From Maniola hyperantus (Eukaryota; Arthropoda; Insecta; Lepidoptera; Nymphalidae): DNA of 64,000 nucleotides. Below, piece by piece: positions 12,901-18,900 of this stretch. Location of the stretch: positions 4,796,520 through 4,860,519 of the forward strand of contig NC_048562.1 of assembly GCF_902806685.2 (NCBI RefSeq), in the 5' to 3' direction. Both the position numbers and the translations under genes were made by a program. Below the pieces are notes generated by a model, which saw only the letters and a program-made list of their open reading frames with translations, was not told the DNA's origin and made no database searches. Numbering within the stretch: position 1 is the first letter of the stretch; every line of letters begins with the position of its first letter.

Positions 12901-15900
12901 TGAGCTCTTAAACTCCCCGACTCCCTGAAACAGTTCGTTATTCATATTAACAATTGAGTCTTTACTCATTTTCATATTAGTATTAGTGCAACTTGTAAAT
13001 GTATTAATATTATTATTAGTATTTAAGAGCCTAAGCTTTACCAAAGAGCTTAGCCCTAGGATCGGTCTAACCGGTTCATTAATAATTAAAAACTCAGTGT
13101 TGAACCACTCATTGTTATTAATATTATTATTAGAATATACTTTTAATGTGACCTTTCCTATAGGAAATAATTTTCCTCCACCAAAGACTTCTATTATGGT
13201 TTTTGTCTCAGACATTTTTATTTTTGTCTCATCATCGACAATTTTTTAAGGTCCCGCAAACTCAAAACATTTATTTGGGCCCCCGTGTCACACTTAAAAC
13301 AGACCCTCTTATTTTCAACTTGCAACAATGTATTCCATTCATTTTTAGTAAAATCTATTGAGTATACTAGTCATAAATCATGAATGTTATTAATATTATC
13401 CAGCTTTTGATTCTTAGACATACATCCTACACTAAAATGATTTAATTTTCCACATTTTAAACAAGTTTTTCCAAAGGCTGGACACTGCCTAGGACCATGT
13501 ACCTTATTATACTTTTTACACTGATAATTGTTTTTATTCAAGTTATTTTTATAATTATTTTGACAATTTTTCTTATTATTAATATTATTATGGGGCCTAC
13601 TATACTTAGCTTTGCTATTGTTGCTCGCCGGGGTAGTCAGCTGCCGGGTTGTGCTTGCTGCTGCCACCGCATTCACCTCCGAGCTGTGTAGCACCATAAG
13701 TTGCTGACTGGACAGCTCCGCTGATCGACATATGTCCAGTGCCTTGTCCAGTGTGAGGTCCTTAATTTCTAATAATTTTTGTTGCACTCGTGTCTGTTTC
13801 ACGCCGATGACGAGTCTGTCCCGTAACATCCTGTCCTTTTGTTGACCAAAGTTACAGCTGTCTGCCAGTTTTCTTAAGTCTGAGTAAAATGTGTCAAAAT
13901 TTTCTCCGTCTTGTTGTACTCTTCTATTAAAATTGTAACTTGCCATTACTTCATTACTTTTCGGCTTGAAATATTCGTCGAATAACTTGATAACTTCCTC
14001 TAATTTCGGTTTATCTTCTTTTTTTAATACGTTGAGGTATAGTTCCAGGGCTGAAGATCCAATGCAATTTAATAATAATGCTGCTTTTCTTGGTTCAGAC
14101 AACTTCTCAAAACCCGCCGCCAGCATAAATATCTTAAACGAATCCTTGAATTTTTGCCACTGCTGCCAGCACGTATCCAAATCTTCCAGATCTATTCCTC
14201 GCGGCATCTTAAATTCGACACCACACATGTCACCTTGCATCGTAGTCGTTGCCCCGTCAGCCATTGTCTTTGTTCAGTCCAAACTTGTAATCCGTTTTAA
14301 TCTGATGTTTTGTTCGAAAACGGCTGCGCCATGTAACGTTGTGTTAAATAAAATAATGTTTCTTTAAATTATCTGGCTTTATTTTAATATTTACACTTGG
14401 ATTATCTTAGTAATTAATATTAATACAATGCGCTTAGTGTGCACGGATCTGGCCAACTCTTACAAGTGAAAGTCTATCAATTGACGTTGACACATGACAG
14501 GTGACACCTACGTACAACATTGACAATAATTGGTCACTTGTCTATGAGTTGTCTCTGCTACATATTGCACACTACAAATTTTAATAGTAGGTTCGCGAGG
14601 CGAGCAGCGGGGAAGAGTGAGAGGAAACGCATTCCAGCGAGGTGCGCAGATATTTTTGATGGGTTGTACTAACTAGTCTTACTCCCCCTTACTCAACAGA
14701 GAAGTTCACGGCTGTTCATCAGGCGGGCTCCGTGCTCGCGCGCACACGTGCCCGGTGTGCGCGCGCGTGTTCCGCTCCGCGTCCGTGCGCAACGAGCACG
14801 TCCGCGCGCACACTAGCGACCAGCCCATCTCTTGTGATGTGTGCGGCGTCACTTTTACACGGTTAGTGTATGTCAGGATAGGGCTGCCTTCATAAGGATG
14901 AATGAATGAATGAATGAATGAATTATTTATTCAATAAAATGCATGATGATTGATGATGATGATTATGATGATTGATGATTAATCAAAATAAGCCAGGATT
15001 GCAACGTTATAGATTAGAATAGAATAGAATAGATTTTTATTCAAATAAACTTTTACAAGTGCTTTTGAATCGTCAACTAGTTAAATTTACCACTGGTTTG
15101 GAATGCCGTTCCTACCGAGAAGAACCAGCAAGAAACTCGGCGGTTGCTCTTTTCAGAGATCAATTTATAATAATATTATACCTACTATATTGTACAAGCA
15201 ATTGCAGCCCCGTGCATTGTTTCAAATCCAAGATTTCTTATTATTAACATAGTGTTCGACTGTATAATATGCTTTTTTTAACAGCACTCTTTTAATAGAT
15301 TTTTTAAACTTGTGTAAACCGAGCCTACGTGGGCGTACTAACAATATTCTCGTCTCGAGACAATACAAACCATCCTCAACAATAACTATAGCAACCCTTC
15401 ATTTATGAGTCATGACAACAACATCTCCTATGACAAGACAACCCTAACTGACGCTACTTAGGTCTCTACCTACACCGGCTCCTCCATCCCCATACCGGTT
15501 CCAGACCAACCAGCTAACTTAGTATATACTGTCTGGTATAGGGCGACAGAGATGCGGAACCACAGGCTCACCCACTCGGACGTCCGGCCGTGGGCGTGCA
15601 CGCGGTGTGCCAAGCGGTTCCGCGTCAAATCTGACCTGAAAACGCATATGAAAGTCAAACATCCCACGGAGTTGGCGGTTATTGAGGTATGTACCTTAAA
15701 ATCATATACTATACTAGCTTATGCTCGCAACTTCGTCCGCGTAGACTACACAAATTTCAAACCCCTATCACAACCCCGGCCGTTGCACTATTGTCGTACC
15801 TACTCCTAGCACAAGCTTGACGCTTAGTTGGAGAGGAAAGGGGAATATTAGTCATTTAAACATAGCTAATATTCTTTAAAAAAATTGTAAGGGTGTTAAT

Positions 15901-18900
15901 TTTCATCTTGCATTTCTTTTTAATTTTAGTTTTATGCATTTACTAGCTTATGCTCGCGACTTCGTCCGCGTGGGCTACACAAATTTCAAACCCCTATTTC
16001 ACCCCCTTAGGGGTTGAATTTTCAAAAATCCTTTCTCAGCGGATGCCTATGTCATAATAGCTATCTGCATGCCAAATTTCAGCCCGATCCGTCGAGTAGG
16101 TTGAGCGTTGTGCGTTGATAGATCAGTCAGTCAGTCAGTCAGTCACCTTTTCCTTTTATATATTTAGATTATACAGCTGTCATGTCAAAAGTAAAGTTAG
16201 CTTTAGTTTTAAGTTTGCGTAAAAATTATCACCACTATATCTTACAAATCCATCAACCGATTAAAAGTGTAACTTATTACCTATACATACTAATATTATA
16301 AATGCGAAAGTGTGTCTGTCTGTCTGCTAGCCTTTCACAGCCCATTTGTTCAACCGATTTTGACGAAACTTGGTACAGCTATAGCTTACATCCCGGGGAA
16401 GGACATAGGCTACTTTTTATCCGGGAAAATCAAAGAGTTCCCACGGGATTTTTGAAAACCTAAATCCACGCGGACGAAGTCGCGGGCATCCTCTAAATTT
16501 TAATAAATTATTTGATTTTGATTTTGATTTTGAAATTTTCTTAGATCGAGGGTACGAGTTGCACCCCAGAAGAGATTCTGCGACATCTTAAGAACAACAA
16601 TATAGGCCAGGACAGTGTTATTGAAATTACTATGATCTCTTTTCCTAAGGTAAGTTGCGACAGTACGACATGCGGAATGTACCTAAGCTATGGCTTATGT
16701 GAGCCTAATATCTGAAAGCCTCAATAGCTCAACGGGTAGAGGAGTGGACTGAAAACCTAAAGGTCGACGTTTCAAACCCCGGCCGTTACACTATTGTCGT
16801 ACCTACTCCTAGCACAAGCTTGACGCTTAGTTGGAGAGGAAAGGGGAATATTAGTCATTTTAACATAGCTAATATTCTTTAAAAAAAAATCTTTATTTGT
16901 AAGGGTGTTAATTTGCATCTTGCATTTCTTTTTAATTTTAATTTTAGTTTTATGCATTTACTAGCTTATGCTCGCGACTTCGTCCGCGTGGGCTACACAA
17001 ATTTCAAAGCCCTATTTCAGCCCCTTAGGATTTTAATTTTCAGAAACCCTTTCTTAGCGGATGCTACGTCATAATAGCTATCTGCATGCTAAAATTCAGC
17101 CTGATCCGTCCAGTAGTTTGAGCTGTGCGTTAATCGATCAGTCAGTCAGTCACCTTATCAACGCATAGGCTAAACCGCTGGTCCTAGAGACATGAAATTT
17201 GGATAGTGTGTTCTTTGTTAATAAAATTGAAAAAACTATTGTTAGAAAAGACATATTACTCGATTAATGGCACCGATTCTAAGCACAACCTAATTTTAGA
17301 GTATTCGCACCCTCTTCTTATTATTGTAATATGAAAAGGACAGAAGCAGTTTGACATTTCTAAATTTAATTTTTAGATGGTAAAACCCGTGATTTTATCA
17401 CGCACTCGCAAACCTACTGTTTAAATTTGTATTGTGCACTAAAATTTAGAGTCTTTAAATGTAAAGTTCATGTTCTGTCCCTTTTTATCATTTATAAAAA
17501 GAAAAGGATGCAGATACTCTAAATTTAGTTTAGAGGAAGACAACGGAATCGGTGCCAATATATCCAATATTTTTACAGGATTCCACAAACATAGTGCCGA
17601 ATTCTATGCGAGCTCTGTCTATGTTGTCCCATGTGCCGCGAACGAAAATAGATTGCAACTGGGACAGGAACATAACTACACTTGACCAGTCCAGTAAGTA
17701 TATAAAGCCGACCCCCCCCCCCCGATACCCACTGAGCTCATTTGACATTGGTTGGTTCTATATTGCTGCTTCATTGAGTGATATTAAAATTACTTTTTGT
17801 AGAAAAGATTCCGACGAATTGAGAACCTCCTCCTTTTTTTGAAGTCGGTTAAAAACCTTCAATGGATTAAAAATAAATTCATAAAACGTAAACTCACTGA
17901 AAAATCCTATTACAATGTAAAGGATTATTTAAAAAAAAATTTTTACAAAAAAAAAAAACCGACTTCGTTACACAAACACTAAAATTGAAAAATAATTTAA
18001 TTTATTACCGAATATATTATGTATACAAGAGTTAATATAGTTCCATAATAATACTTTTTGGTGCCGGTGCCAATTAGCTTTAGCTGCGCGAATCGTCTAG
18101 ACTTCATATTTTTATGGGACTCCACAATGGCACCTCATTGGCACCGACCCCAAAAAATATTATAATGGAACTATATTAACTCTTGTATACATAATATATT
18201 CGGTAATAAATTAAATTATTTTTCAATTTTTAGTGTTTGTGTAACGAAGTCGGTTTTTATTTTTTTTTGTAAAAAAATTTTATTTCACAATTTTTAGTGG
18301 CCCCATGGAATTATGCTATGACTGGTTAAAAATCTACTGTTTACTAAGCTATTACACTGATCGCGAGCAATTTACTCTTATCCGTTGAGGAGTTCCAGTA
18401 TCTATCTTCGAAGATGTTCATCAGATCTTCACCAAATTGAAATGGGACCAACTTTGAAGTATACCCTTTCAAACAAAAAAAGAATTTTCGAAATCGGTCC
18501 AGGCGTTTTCGAGTAATCGGGGAACATACATAAAACATAAAAAAAAAAAAAAAAAAGATTCCGACGAATTGAGAACCTCCTCCTTTTTTTGAAGTCGGTT
18601 AATGATAAGCAGGCTTGTGATAGTTCTAATAAGTTTCAATAATTTTGTAAAGTGGTGATAGTAAAAAGAATACCCGGCTGAGTTTGTTGTGGGCTCTTCT
18701 CAGACCTGGGCGCGTTTGGAACCCTCACAGCTTTAGTTTTAAGTTTGCCTTATAATAATTATTATCACCACTATATCTTTCAAATCCAACATCTGACTAT
18801 CAAAAAGAGCAATTTATTACCTGTTTTGAATAAATCATTTGACTTTGACTTTGACTTTTTGACACTGAATTAGCGAATCAGTATAGGCAGGTCAATCAAA

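Larger units (their letters stand above)
9929..14567 (-). mobile_element. Ty3/gypsy-like LTR retrotransposon, apparently recent
   Basis: LTRs of 231 bp lie at 9934-10164 and 14332-14562. Both begin TGTAACG and end CTACA, and I found no difference between them on reading. The 5-bp target duplication TATTG is at 9929-9933 and 14563-14567. The element is read on the - strand: 5' LTR, candidate primer-binding site (TGGCGCAGCCG, ending at 14331), gag, protease, RT-RNase H-integrase, polypurine tract, 3' LTR. No env frame is seen. It lies antisense in an intron of the zinc-finger gene. Identical LTRs imply a very young insertion. Gag and pol resemble the Mag/K02A2.6-type gypsy lineages, which is an inference from motifs only. 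Confidence 0.95.

Noticed and set aside
13497..14367. Open frames on the + strand opposite gag
   Set aside because: Shadows of the retrotransposon frame.
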